Below, in pieces: positions 26,591 to 38,872 of a stretch of 64,000 bases of DNA. Under the pieces are notes generated by a model, which did not search any database, was not told the DNA's origin, and saw nothing but the letters and a program-made list of their open reading frames with translations. The translations under genes and the position numbers were made by a program. Within the stretch, counting starts at the first letter, position 1. Every line of letters starts with the position of its first letter. Source of the stretch: Temnothorax longispinosus (Eukaryota > Arthropoda > Insecta > Hymenoptera > Formicidae); NCBI RefSeq assembly GCF_030848805.1, contig NC_092360.1, positions 12,338,001 to 12,402,000 of the forward strand. Direction: 5' to 3'.

Positions 26591-28347
26591 ACGTTGACAT
26601 ATTAATTTAGTGCAAGTCGATAAATAGAACAAAGTTAGATTTTTCACGGCACGTCTCTATTCATCACATACACATTAGCGCCTACTTTAGCATACTTTAG
26701 AAAATTGCGCATAAAATGTCAATTTTTCATTAACAATTTTCAGATAATTTCTGAAAAACCAAAATATATGCAATAAAGAATATTCTTTATTTTAACATTT
26801 CTTAGAATAGCAAACCCCTTTCATAATTTAATTTTGATTAAACATAAGAAGTTTAAACGAATAAAAATTGTTAAAAATAAAAGATATGTTTTTAATCTCA
26901 TATTTTAGACACTAAATTCTAGTATTTAAAATAGACACACATTAATATCCATTTTCTCAATTTATTACGATGCTTTCTATACAATAGAAAGTATAAAGTT
27001 TATGCTACAAACTCTATTTCCATACCATATATTTAGCTTTAAAATCTTGATGTTACAAGGAAATTTCCCAGTCGTCTAAATATTTCTGAAAATAAATAAT
27101 CCGACGTTTGCTTGTTTAATAATCAAGTTGTACATGATTCCCTTTGAGACGTACTTTGCAGTAATATTCGACAGTAAAGGGCGGATGGGCATTTAATAAT
27201 GCCTCAGAGCGTAGTGCAGTAGGTCACGGTGCGGCTGGAAATGTAATGTCGATCGATGAGTTTCATCGAATCATTTTGTAGCGCAATATCCGCTATTGGC
27301 ACGATCTACTTAATTTGCTTGTTCCAATGAATTGTGGTTACTGACCAAATCATTTGTTTCATAAATTTCCGCTGTTCGCACGCGCCAGAGGTATCATTTC
27401 ACTTATTCACTGGCGTAAACATTTCGTGATTTTTTTATGTTCTTTTGTAAAAATTAAATGTAACGTTCGTTTGATCCAATCTACATTGCCTTTGATGTTA
27501 ATTATCTTTGATCTTAATTACCTTTGATCTAATTCTACATCTAATTGTATCATATGCCACTAAAATTACTTAAAATAATAATACTCTAAGCAGCAAATTT
27601 GCTAAAAGTATTCAGTGTTCTTCCTCTTTATCAGCTTTTAGTACGCTATTCCTTAATTCTTTATTCTTAAAAATTATAAGAAATTTCATTTAAAAATTTA
27701 AATCAAGATATAAAGAGTAAATATAAAATAGTTATTTACATAATTAATCCTCATAATCATTTAATGTTTTTTTTTTCGAGAATTTAATTTCTGGATTTTT
27801 ATTTGATGAGGATCGATTTCAAATGAGTAGGAGATAACGCTAGCTTATTGACTATACTTTCAGGATAACGAAGCGTCTCCTGTTACAATTGATCTATTAA
27901 TTAACGATATCATGTTTTATATGTAAGTAACATGTAATTACTTCCCAACTGTCTAAGATAATGAAATGAGATAAATACAATGATAATTATAATAAACTTA
28001 TGTTACTTTGCATTTCATGACTTTAAATAAATCGTGTAGTTTCTAAATAATGAATTAGAAAAGATATCTATACTCCTATGTTTTCTAGATGTTCCATTAG
28101 CATAAAGATAAGTAAATTAAAATATTGAGCTGTTATCTAATATGGTGGCCAATCCTTGTCAATATTAAGAACCGGTTTACCAAGCATTAGTACTTCAAAG
28201 ATTAAAAAGGTTTAGCTAAATTACCCGAGAAAAAAAACAATATTACGAAAAGAGAAAGTGTGAGGTGGAAATAATTAAATTTCTTAAACTGAATGAGAAT
28301 ATAAATAATATAATATATCGAAAAACCAGTAATATACATATATATAC
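26591..28347. other. AT-rich non-coding stretch
   Basis: No gene apart from the weak exon candidate at 27,864-27,922. A conserved-looking GC-richer patch lies at about 27,175-27,290, including the small hairpin GGCATTTAATAATGCC. Confidence 0.35.
27864..27922 (+). other. Weak candidate 59-nt exon
   Basis: An acceptor-like CTATACTTTCAG ends at 27,863 and a GTAAGT donor starts at 27,923. Only one of three frames is open (DNEASPVTIDLLINDIMFY). Spacing and signals fit a small exon, but the sequence is AT-rich, unrecognised and could arise by chance. Confidence 0.15.
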
Positions 28348-28800
28348 AAGGTGTCCCAGCATTTCACCGCATTATTCCTCAAAAGTCAGTTTTTCAACTA
28401 ATTTAAAATCAATCCTTTTTTTTTAACATTGAGATAAATCGCTAGGTATACCATTATCTATATGTGCTTAATACTTAAAATCGCATAATCCATTTGTGCG
28501 TTATAAAATTCATCTTTTTCTAATTGCAACCATTATTTTTTGTCATCTAATTTCTCTCATTTAAAGTTCAATTCTGGATTAATTCAGAAATCTTTTTGGA
28601 TAGCTTCAATTATTTGAAAGTTAAATACCTCGATACGTTTGCTGAGATAAGACGGCTCCAAATTGGTCAAAAAATCTGCTCTTAAAAAATAATGCGAGGT
28701 AAAGAGCACCCAGTATACTTCAATATTATATTCTGATGACGTTGCGATAATAGAGATTCCTGAGAGTAAATTGGGATCGTTTTCAGCCACGTAATCGTAC
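28348..28800 (-). mobile_element. Probable interspersed repeat with a GGTGTCCC-type end
   Basis: The left boundary ACAAGGTGTCCCAGCATTTC resembles the ends of dispersed insect repeats whose opposite strand finishes GGGACACC-TGTATA. A 68-codon minus frame (28,584-28,790) may belong to it. No matching inverted end was found to the right, so the element is one-ended, truncated, or a retroelement 3' end. The identification rests on recollection of similar termini, not on a search. Confidence 0.3.
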
Positions 28801-31073
28801 CGTAATACACAGAGTTAATGACGTATTAACACGAAAATCTCCGCCCCCTTTAATAGGAGTGCGCGTATTGGTGCACCGTGAATCTGTGGGTACTAAGCCT
28901 TGAATTGAGAAAGTATATGATCCGTGCATTCAATATCTCATTAAAATTGTAAAAATATAGAATAAAAAACTGCGAATAATTAAAAATTTAAAATTTGTAT
29001 CTGATCGAGTCTTACTTGTATTAAAACAAAATGAAATGAAATATTATGCCAATTATACCACAAAATAAATGATTTCCATTTCTGTATTCGTTATAAATTG
29101 ATATTAATATTTTACTTAAAGCATTTACGGATATGAAATCGATTAAAGCATACTTTTAATTTAACAATGTTATACACAACTTGAAGAATATGCGAAGTTT
29201 CCAATATTCGATACGTAGGTACTAATATTGATTTATGATTTACAGGAAGAAATTATAAGTCATAAATAAAGTAAACGACGATAACGAAGTATGCAAACAC
29301 GAACAGTGCGAAGCAATAAAACCGATCAATCCTTTCCAATACTTCTCTAATACGCTGACGACAATTTATAACTATCAACCTCAAACCAGGATTCGCAATA
29401 AAAAAAAAGACAGTTATGGGAGGTAGATAGTCGATTGATTTACTATTCTATTATAGATAGATCGCCGATTCAGCTGGCATTGTTTGTTAATCGTAAGCGG
29501 AAACCACGAGCCGTCACGAATCAATACGGATTCGAAGAGTGTCGATGAGCTCCATTAGTGCTCGGCAGCGGTACAGACGATAATCGATAAACGATAATCG
29601 ATGTTCACCGCCGTTGGTTACGCGGTAATCGATATCCACGAGTAATAATCTATCACGTACATCAACGTATCGGGTTTTAATGGAGAAATTTTGAGGGTAC
29701 CGCTTGAGTATCGACAAGAGAGCCGTGGGCTTCGCCGACAACAAAGAAACCGATTTCGGTGATTATATATATACCTATAGCGAGTCGTTATGGCCATTCC
29801 TATTTATATTTTGACTTTTGTCATTCCGACCGGACCAAGCAAATTGAGTCGTCGAGATAGTCGATAAATTTTCGAATTTATGGTAAACAAGCTATTAGAT
29901 TCGAAACTGCCCATTTAACGCCGGAATTAATATTAGTCGTTTTCCACATTGACATTTCATTCTCCGTAATGAGCTCGACGGCTCATTAATTAAAGAAACT
30001 AACCCGCACGGTTTCTTTAGTCTCGGGTATCCCTCCTCCGGATGGACCGGTCGGTCACTCGAGCGATGATACATGAACACGTGCAGCGGAGTCAAACGGA
30101 ATCCGCAGTAATAAGGATGCATCGTAACTAAATGAGAGTAATAATGGGATAGGCAAACGTGACTAAGGATATGGTAATTGGGGAAAATATGACAGATTGA
30201 TGAAACTTTATGGTTATTCGATGGCGCGGACGATGGAGATGTCACTTCCACGATTTGTGGCGTTTGTATTCGGTAGTTCTGTGATTTTATCCGAAATATG
30301 CGTGTAACGCTGCTTTCACGTGTGTTTCTAGAGAACTGTTTATTAAAATATAACTGATTTATCGCTTTTATGCTTCATAATCACGATCACCGTTTGTTAA
30401 TTAGTTAATTAACATTTTCGCGTTCGCGTGCCATATAAGTATATGTGATATTTTGATTCTCGTGGCAGATGGAGGTCACATGTCCAATAATAATATCTTG
30501 TAAATAATTGTTCTGCACATAATTAAAAAAATATATTAAATAATGATATTGAAGCTTATATATTTGGATAAAGTGTTTTTGTGGACATTGCAATTACCGC
30601 GGGGAAAATATTTTTCAGTTTAAGGTCAATGTGTACAATTAAAATGCTAAATTGTTTTCAAACACACTAGACATAGAATGTATATACTAATTTTTTATTG
30701 ACACTATTTAGCGAGAACTAAATATATACGTATACTATTTCACATCGAACGTTACCCCGTTTCTTTCCGAGACAGAACACATTTCTTCTTATCAGGTTTT
30801 CTATTTGACCTCTTTTCTTCCTCTTAAAGTAGCGGTAAAGAATGACCAAGTTGCCACTTTACGTTCCATCGAGAAAGAAAATCGCGTGTCTGCTTGACAA
30901 AGCGACGGCGACGGTGTTCGATCGCGAAATTGCGACGCTATCATTTGTCCGCGCGTTGATTGCAGATTGGCTGAAATCGCGCCAGAAGGGGGGGCCAGAG
31001 GAGGCGGGAAAGCCGTAATTATGACGGTCAGCGCCATTCTGGCGTAAGAGGGAGTTCAGCTAATCGGAAAAAG
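28801..31073. other. Non-coding stretch
   Basis: Contains a cluster of AATCGAT words at about 29,578-29,635 and a GC-richer patch at 29,900-30,250 that is open for 118 codons on the minus strand without recognisable features. A short CpG-rich patch lies at 30,890-31,020. No gene is supported. Confidence 0.35.
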
Positions 31074-31126
31074 ATGGAGAGAGAAAGAGAGAGAGAAAGA
31101 GAGAGAAAGAGAGAGGGAGAGAGAGT
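31074..31126. repeat. GA-rich microsatellite
   Basis: Interrupted GA run with periodic AAAG interruptions. It gives rise to meaningless E/R and S/L-rich open frames on the two strands. Confidence 0.85.
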
Positions 31127-32343
31127 AAAGGGAGGAGGGGGGAGAGTTCGCCGCGCGAGTGGAATTACATCAACCACGCGTTGCAACAGCAACAGCGCTA
31201 CAAAATATCCACACTGTTTGATCTGTTCCCCCATTTACTCAAATGGCGTGAAATTCAACAAAGCTGCCTGAGTGGCACCGGCTACTAGGTATCGAATATA
31301 TCATGTACGAGCCTATCCCGCGTTCTCTTTCTCCCCGCTCGACCTGTTCCCCCTCGAGCGCCCTTTTAAAGCGCCACCAAATTCCATTTGGGCACCAGCT
31401 GATTAAATGCTTCTGCGGGAGATGTAAATTTCTGCCCGCAGGTAAAATGCGATGCGATCGGATACATCCTCTCATACACTCTCTCTTCCTCCATCTCGTT
31501 CACGCTGTCCTGAAATTGTGGATACGTGTGCTAGTTCTCAAGAAATTCGGTGAATTAATCGAATCTGTTTCTAAAGATTTGTAACATTTGAAAAAAATAT
31601 TTTAGTTTTTTAATATTGTCGTAGAGATAGTAACTATTAAGATTAAGTTCGTAATTGTTTAGTATCGAGATGTTATGAAGTTATACAAAATCAATATTTT
31701 TATTTATTAAAAATAATTAAATAAAAAATATATTATTATAATTAGATAAAATAAGTGTTGCTATTGTTCTATATATGTAATTTATTATATATGAAATTTT
31801 AGAAGTTCGTATTTGCTTATTGTGATCAAAACTTAAATACGAAGTAACTCAATTTGCAAATCACAAAAACGTTGCAGATTTATAAGACATAGATTCTAAA
31901 GATTAGAAAAAATTATATTTAAAAGAATTCAAAAATATATGAGAATTCTGTAAAATATTATTATTTAAATTCTTTTAAGAGATTCACTAATTTCTATATC
32001 TATAATAAAATCCCAACTGCCATTGCGACTGTCGAAATTCTTCAGAAACTTTTAACTCTCATGACGTTTACTATTATGTTTCTTCCTAACTAATTGTCTG
32101 ACATATTGATCAGTTAGTTCAGAAAAATCAAAATATTTTCGTTGTCACATTAAACAGGAAAGTGCAATACGACGGGAACTGTAAGATTACGAGGGAAATT
32201 CACGGTTTCTTTCGGAGACACGTCGACACTGTCCCATCGACAATTAACGATAACTACCGATCATTTAATCGTACATCGTCGTGGATCTTCTTGAATGGTT
32301 GAGCTGCTCCATCGTTAACAAGGAAGAGAGAAGCATAGAATAA
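31127..32343. other. Non-coding stretch
   Basis: GC-richer at 31,127-31,520, where a 93-codon plus frame and a 78-codon minus frame overlap. A word CCCGCAG|GTAAAA at 31,441 could be acceptor or donor but defines no exon. The remainder is AT-rich. Confidence 0.3.
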
Positions 32344-32352
32344 GAGAGAGAA

Positions 32353-32392
<40 letters not shown>

Positions 32393-32402
32393 AGAGAGAG
32401 AG
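32344..32402. repeat. (GA)n microsatellite
   Basis: Purine-only GA run with a few interruptions. A short ATG frame follows at 32,423 (MRRFAVLYLLSGGSVVTG, stop within 24 codons) without a convincing donor. Confidence 0.85.
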
Positions 32403-32779
32403 GAAAGGACAACTTCATAGTGATGAGGAGGTTTGCGGTGCTGTATTTATTGTCTGGAGGTTCCGTGGTAACTGGGAGATGTCCCTCCTCCTGTTGAGGG
32501 CAGAGGATTCGCCCTCGAGCGATGTGCAGCGGTGTAGCACCAATACCTGCGTTCGTCGGTAGGAATAGATGGTAGGTGATGATTACGGGTTCGAGAAGAG
32601 CGTATAACGACGCGCCGGCTTCGACACGCGTGTAGTTATAAAATATATACTGGGCGACCTGTTATTTGTGACGAGCGTGTTGGAAAGAGGAGAAGAAAAG
32701 AATGCCAGAACTAGTTGAGAGCGTCCGATGCCGCAGCACATCGCCGTTCTGACATTCTGTAGCATTATTTGAATAAATG

Positions 32780-32783
<4 letters not shown>

Positions 32784-32810
<27 letters not shown>
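32784..32810. repeat. (GT)n microsatellite
   Basis: About 13 GT units. The TH-repeat frames on the minus strand here are artefacts of it. Confidence 0.95.
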
Positions 32811-35500
32811 ACAGTGTGTATACAGCACTGTGTAACAGCCTGCATATGAAAAATAATTTGCCGTTATTTGCAATTGGATGTTGCAAACGTGAAAGTATGA
32901 TAGAGAAATAGTAATAAAAAAAATTAAATTTTAATACTTCAAAGTATATGAAATTTAAATTTTTAATTTCATGACATACCAAAATTACAAACAATTCGCG
33001 TATTTCAATATTAATGTGTTAAATAATTGCTTAAAAATGGTATTTCTGTATATCAATCTATATAAATTTTTGAAATGTCATAATTCTTTGTCCTCATAAA
33101 ATTCTAAAATACTTTTGTACAATCAGAAATGATTTTAAAAAATTTTTATAATTAAATTTTGCAGGTTTTTTTTCAGATTTTTTAGAGTTAATTGCAAAAT
33201 CTTAGAAACCATAAATGATAATAGCAAATCGATAATTATATATTTTTATTCTCAAGTCGGATAATATTCGTTTGCGAAAAGGAACAAATTAAAAAATATA
33301 TATTTGCAATAACACAACGTTTGCATATTGGTTTTTTCCTGTGTTTCCATGTTTTTTGATAGCATGGGAACGTATCGTAAACTCATCTATCGAATACTCG
33401 ATCAAACGTCTCTGATTCGAGTCTGTGGGATCCGAAAGCTGCCGGCCATTATCCTCCGTAACGAGTTTAACGCAAAGCCGACGAAATTTACGCTCTATCG
33501 ATTTTAGTTCAAGAACTATGACAAGTTATAACTGAAACATTCGGTGGCTGGTATCCGACGCCACTTGACGCAAGTTTCACGATCGCCATAGTCATCCATT
33601 TTATGCCTACGACATCAATTAGCTACGATAGAATTGATTTGAGTTTCTAGTTGTAACAATCGATCTTTTTGTTTCTTTATCGCTATATATAATGATGACA
33701 GATGTTGTTCCCAAATCTATTTCTTCTTTTGAATTTTATTAATCCAGACGAAAAAACTTTTTTTCTACTAGTTTAGTCTACTTAGTAGAAGTTTCCCTTT
33801 TCTTTTCCATTATTCTATCTTTATTCTCTCTTCTTTCTTTTCTTTCTTTCCTTTCTTTTCTATTAAGATTCCGTTAAGATCGCACTGAAAGAATATTAAC
33901 ATCCTAGTTTCGACATCAAAGTTTTAAAAAATTGTAATTTTGCAACTATTTGTATTAATTCCATTATGTTCGATTTGAATTCTTTTATTAATTTATCTGT
34001 ATGGAATGTGTAATCTGCATTTTTATTTCTTGATATGTTTTACTGAAATAAACTCTTATTATTGCTACATATAACGTTAATATTAATATGTATTATATGT
34101 TTAAACCGTTATAATTTTTCATTCTAAAATTAGTGACTCTACGACTTGATGCGACACGAAAATCTAATATAGAGAATAGTACTGCGATGTGTTCTCCGCA
34201 AGATATATGACGGTTATTCGTTATGATGGTATCATGCGTGGTAGTAGCGACAAGTGCGTATCTATGCATCGTATAAATTGAATGAGGGCTTCCAATCCGT
34301 GGAGCGAGAAGAATGCTCGCTTGTACAACTATTATAGATGAGATCAAACCTTCAGGTTTCGTGTTATCTTATCAATTTCATAAGATAGCCGTAAACAGGT
34401 TTAAGAGAATTCTAATTAGCATATTACCACCTGTCCCTCCGTGAATACTCCGCTGCACCAGCTAAGGAAAATTTATTAACGCCATATACCCCCGTCTGGT
34501 TAACGAAGTGCTTTCGCGCTAGCGCATTGCCTGCCACGAAGAATGCCATTAATTACGCGCATCCTGCGACTTCTGCAAGTTTTGTTGTGGAATCCCACAA
34601 AGAAAACAGCTACACATAAATGTATATTTCAAAGATGCTGCTTATTTATCGTTGACTGTTTTTATATTTTGTTAATCTTTAATTAAATCAATTTAAAGAT
34701 AACGAAAATTCGTAAATTGTATGAAGAGAATTTTTTGAACTGTATATATTATGTATATATTTTACTGCAATGTATTTCGAATAATTTTTATTTATAGAAT
34801 TTACAGAATCTCGTATTGTGTAAATTGAAAAATTATTGAATTTGTAAATGCAAGAAAAAAAATAAATTACTACGTTAATATGATATCATAATATCATGTT
34901 ATCATGTCATCATGTTATCATGATATCATTTTACTTAATTTGTTGTTTTTTATAATACTATTTTACTTGTTTTTCTTTTGATTTGACGAATTTCAGAGGT
35001 ATTAAAACATTAAAACCAGGTTATTGTAAAATATCGAATTTATATCTACAATATTTTTAGAAGGGCAAACCGTAATGATAAGTTATTTTTATATTTTTGA
35101 CTGTAAACAATCGTGTAACTCTGTTTTACAAAAATAAAATGTATAATAAATAACAAATCTCAAAAATATCATCAGAAATATAACTCTCTTTTTATTTCAA
35201 AAAATATATTCTATTATATTATATCTTAAAATTTTATATATTCAAATGTTTATTGCAATTATCCGAATATGTCTATCTCGTTTTATTTATCAATTATTGA
35301 AATATATTTTTGTTAACAATTTCTTTAATCTTTAGCATTATGGAAATTTAATAATGGCATATTTTCTGGTATTTAAATTTTTCATAGAATTAACTTGAAG
35401 TGCCATATACCTATATCACTAAATATGCCACTTATGTTTGCCATGATATCAAATTCCATCTGTCAGGTGGCAAATATACTCGACACTTTCGTCGCGTCAC
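32811..35500. other. AT-rich non-coding stretch
   Basis: Holds a CTTT-rich pyrimidine tract (about 33,786-33,862) and an ATCATG/ATATCA-type short tandem repeat (about 34,880-34,930). Open frames are short and unrecognised. Confidence 0.4.
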
Positions 35501-37755
35501 GGAACAATAAAGGCTGAATGATCATTTCACCGCGAGCAGGTACGCTCGTTTACCTGTTGACAGATATATTCCTGACGAATCATAAAATGCCGGAAAAAAG
35601 GAGCAGCGACCCAGCGCTCGAGGAGTGCGCTCGATGCGATAGAATTTTGATTAAGCGGCCCCGGCATGCCGGCACCGCGATGCATCCCGCGCGAAGTCTC
35701 TTGATTATTAAACAAGCACTCTGCATATAGAGCCCTGGCTCAAGCATACCCTCCACGATAAGCGAAAGTAAGCATTCTGGAATAATTCTTCCTGCAGAGT
35801 CGAGGAGCGATCCTTTCACCTCGAGGACCCGTCTCACGCTTCAGTTGGAGTTTTAACCGAGAATAGCAATTTAGATAATAATACATTATGGACTATTTCT
35901 CAAGAAACTTGGCATCATTCCGCTTCATTGTCCGAAATTTATTCTTCACTCTAAATTTTTTATTGAGAATTTTGTTGTTACTGGATATCAAATGCCGAAA
36001 AAAATTTAAAAAGTTTTTAATCTTCCAGATTTTCATGTTATTATAAAAATTAAAGTTGTTATGTACGAAAGAATTTATTTAATAACTCTACTTTAATATT
36101 TTATTATTTTATCATTTAGTAGAGCATTTCTCGATCTACCAACTATTTTATTCGCCAACTTTGACTTGTTGACTTCTCTCTTTAAAGTTCGTTTCAACGT
36201 CTGTTAATACGTATTCCAAGAGTACGCCTGCACGATTGAGGTTGCAAAAGACATTGCCTTTTCAACTTGGAGGAATCCTGACGCGCGTCGTCGGAGATAG
36301 AGAAAGCGTAGCATCTTCTCCTCTCTTGTTAGAGAATTCGATTCTTCATACGAAAGCGGTTAAAGACGGCTCCTCAAAGGCACCGACCGAGCTACGGAAT
36401 TACGAGAGGACCCGAAGGAAGACAGCCGTCGGTTACTTTCCGGACAGGCGATTCACGAAAGCGAAAAAACAGGATGCACTCGGTCGTACCTAGCGGTCGA
36501 TCTTTCCACCGCACGGCAGATCGATCTCTCGATAACGCGGCTCTTAGTAATGTAGCTGTCAATCCCTTTAATTAAGGAACCTCAAGAGTATTGCTCGTAA
36601 TGCCCGATGGGGATGATAGGGTGATGCTGCGAGCTTCGAATGTAGAAGAAGATGGAAGATCGCGGACGGATGGACAAGGGGAAGAATTATATTCAATTCT
36701 GTTGATCATTACCATGCTTTGCAAAAAAAAAAAAAAACGTATTCTCTATAATCGAAAAATTTATTTGGGCTCCTTTAGTTTCTTTATACGCTCCCACAAT
36801 ATTCTAAATATTATCTTGAAATATCAAATTTTAATTACACGTCGATTTGTTGCTAATGTATTGAATGTGAAATTCTTTAGCAATCATAATTATAATTGTT
36901 ACATATAAAATCTATAATACTGAAATTTTTTTTTACTTTGAAATAAATTTATACTAATTGTAAAATGTAATTATGTTAAAGGTGTCACTTTTTAAATGAA
37001 GAAAGCGATCACAAGATTGTATCTTCTGATCATCTAATGCACCGCAATGTCGTTGCGGAGAAACGCCGGAATGTATCGCAACTTCACATAAAGTTGGTCG
37101 CTTCATTGAGAGAAATTTCAGCGCCAATAGCGAATTGAGAGATTAACAAGGAACCCTATGTTCTGTAGGTCGAAATAAATCCGGTTAAGATCTATGTCAG
37201 TTTGACACGACATATAACGCATCACGGACAAATATCTCCCTTCTCTCTCTTTTTGTCGTTAAACAGTTTCGTGAAAATCGTCGGTGCAAATATCGTACGG
37301 CGCGCGCCGTGCCGATGGCGATGCCGTGGTGTCACATACCGCCGTGTTACATACGTACGTCGCGCGTTTAATGTCGCGTAAGTTATTCGATATTTGCCGG
37401 GTAATGTCGCGTAACTCGTTCGATATTGCGACAGTGATATTTCTTGAACGTCTTTTACGCGACGCGACGCCCCCCCTGCCCGTGCCGCCTCACAGCTCTC
37501 TCGCGATGATGAACACTCGCCCGACCGACCACTTCGCCCGTCGCCGAACTGTCGACGCGCGGTATCGACCTTCGATCGAGTGCCGATGTTGGGCTTCGCA
37601 AATGGCCGATGGCGATCGACGCAATGGCAACTTCACACTGCACACATGGCATGTTCACGGTGTATGCACTACGTCAGAATCGTCACTGGCGCATTTATTT
37701 CGTCGGTGGACGATATAAGCGTCGCGGGCGAAACGAGCGAGACCGGTAACAGTAG
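35500..37755. promoter_or_regulatory. Three successive GC-rich islands
   Basis: Islands lie at about 35,510-35,850, 36,230-36,540 and 37,270-37,755, separated by AT-rich DNA. The first holds a perfect 12-bp palindrome CCGGCATGCCGG (35,661-35,672). The second is open for 85 codons on the plus strand (36,236-36,493). The third is open for 144 codons (37,284-37,718) and carries a 33-bp direct duplication. None of these frames has splice signals or recognisable domains. They could be regulatory or first-exon islands upstream of the exon candidate at 38,245. Confidence 0.25.
37369..37433 (+). repeat. Two-copy 33-bp direct repeat
   Basis: The word TAATGTCGCGTAA begins copies at 37,369 and 37,402, each followed after a few bases by TTCGATATT. 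It lies within the GC-rich island. Confidence 0.6.
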
Positions 37756-38244
37756 GTATACGTTGGTATAATTGTTGGGAACAAAAATATACTGGAGCCC
37801 ATCAAAAGCTTTTACATTGCGTCATAAATGTATATTAACATTTCCATGAATATTTAATCCATAAATCGACGAATGAGCCAGAAATTGTGGCACCAGGCGT
37901 ACCGCGCGTATGTGCGCGAGTGCCGCGAATATATATGGACTCTTGCCTGATGTCATAATTGTAATGTAATGTAAACAGCAACGCGAAAACACTTTAATAC
38001 GGCATAAAAATTACCCCGTAACGACAATCTATGGCAACGTAAATATTAATATTAACCGAATAATAATATACATTTATGGCGTACATTATAGATGTACCAG
38101 ACAGCGTACAGCTATTATTATTGTTACACAAAGATATTTTTCGAATTAGTTTCTAACGGAGCTAAGTAATAACTGCGTAAAAGTTATGCCGTATCTTATA
38201 TACGAATCGCAGCTATAATTGTATTACTTTTTCCGTGCTTTCAG

Positions 38245-38304
38245 GGGATTCAGCCAATTATGCGTGGCAGTAACTTCGTGGCAACGCACGGTAACACCGA
38301 GACG
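38245..38304 (+). CDS. Candidate 60-nt internal exon (unrecognised)
   Basis: A pyrimidine-rich acceptor (TTTTTCCGTGCTTTCAG, ending 38,244) and a full consensus donor G|GTAAGT (from 38,305) bracket exactly 60 nt, GC-richer than its AT-rich flanks. Two frames are open. Read in phase 0 it gives the 20 residues GIQPIMRGSNFVATHGNTET. Both splice sites are the best-matched acceptor-donor pair I found on the plus strand. A multiple-of-three size suits an alternatively used microexon, but it could equally be a non-coding exon. No partner exon or protein family is recognised. The three GC-rich islands at 35.5-37.75 kb lie upstream. Confidence 0.4.
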
Positions 38305-38491
38305 GTAAGTCATTAGAAGTTATGATTGATAATTAATACTTGCATAACGGCCTCGGAAAGTTCTGAGATTTTCAAAAAATTTCTACAACCATGTTGACAA
38401 TCTGATCTTAAAATACACCTTTGGAGCGAACTTAATCAAAGGATGAAAGGAATTATGTCACGCTCGATGAAAGCAAACAGTTAATAAATGA

Positions 38492-38872
38492 GACAAACGG
38501 CGAATTTTTAAGCAATCAAATAAGGATATGTTAAAAAATAAAATAAAAACAAACTTGTTTATTTAAAAGTTACAAAAAAACTGTTAATATTTGGACCACA
38601 CTTGGCCTTCATCAGAACATTATGATAAAAAATTACAAAGAATTGCATTAAAAGATAAAATAAATGTAAAATGTAATTATTTTATTTGATATTTTAATGA
38701 GATTTCTTGTGACGTTTTGTTATAAGGTTCTGAAGAAGACTAAGTATGTTTCAAAACGTTAACAATATTTTATAACTTATAGATTTTTGATAAACAAGTT
38801 TGTTTTTATTTTATTTTTCAACTATATTTCAACAAATCTTTATTTGATTGCTCGAAAATTGGCCATTTTGTC
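38492..38872. mobile_element. Inverted-repeat element, decayed DNA transposon or MITE
   Basis: The left end (from about 38,492) and right end (to about 38,872) share, inverted and with scattered mismatches, GACAAA, AATTTT..AGCAATCAAATAA and AAAAATAAAATAAAAACAA followed by ACTTGTTTAT. The inverted arms are about 75-80 bp around a central region of roughly 220 bp. There is no transposase frame. The mismatches and gaps suggest an old copy. Superfamily is undetermined and target duplication unclear. Confidence 0.5.

Noticed and set aside
26075..26600. 124-139-codon frames on both strands
   Set aside because: GC-rich island with GCGTC repeats. The frames overlap each other and lack donor sites or domains.
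37284..37718. 144-codon plus frame
   Set aside because: Crosses a 33-bp duplication and CpG-rich sequence, with no splice context or recognisable motif.
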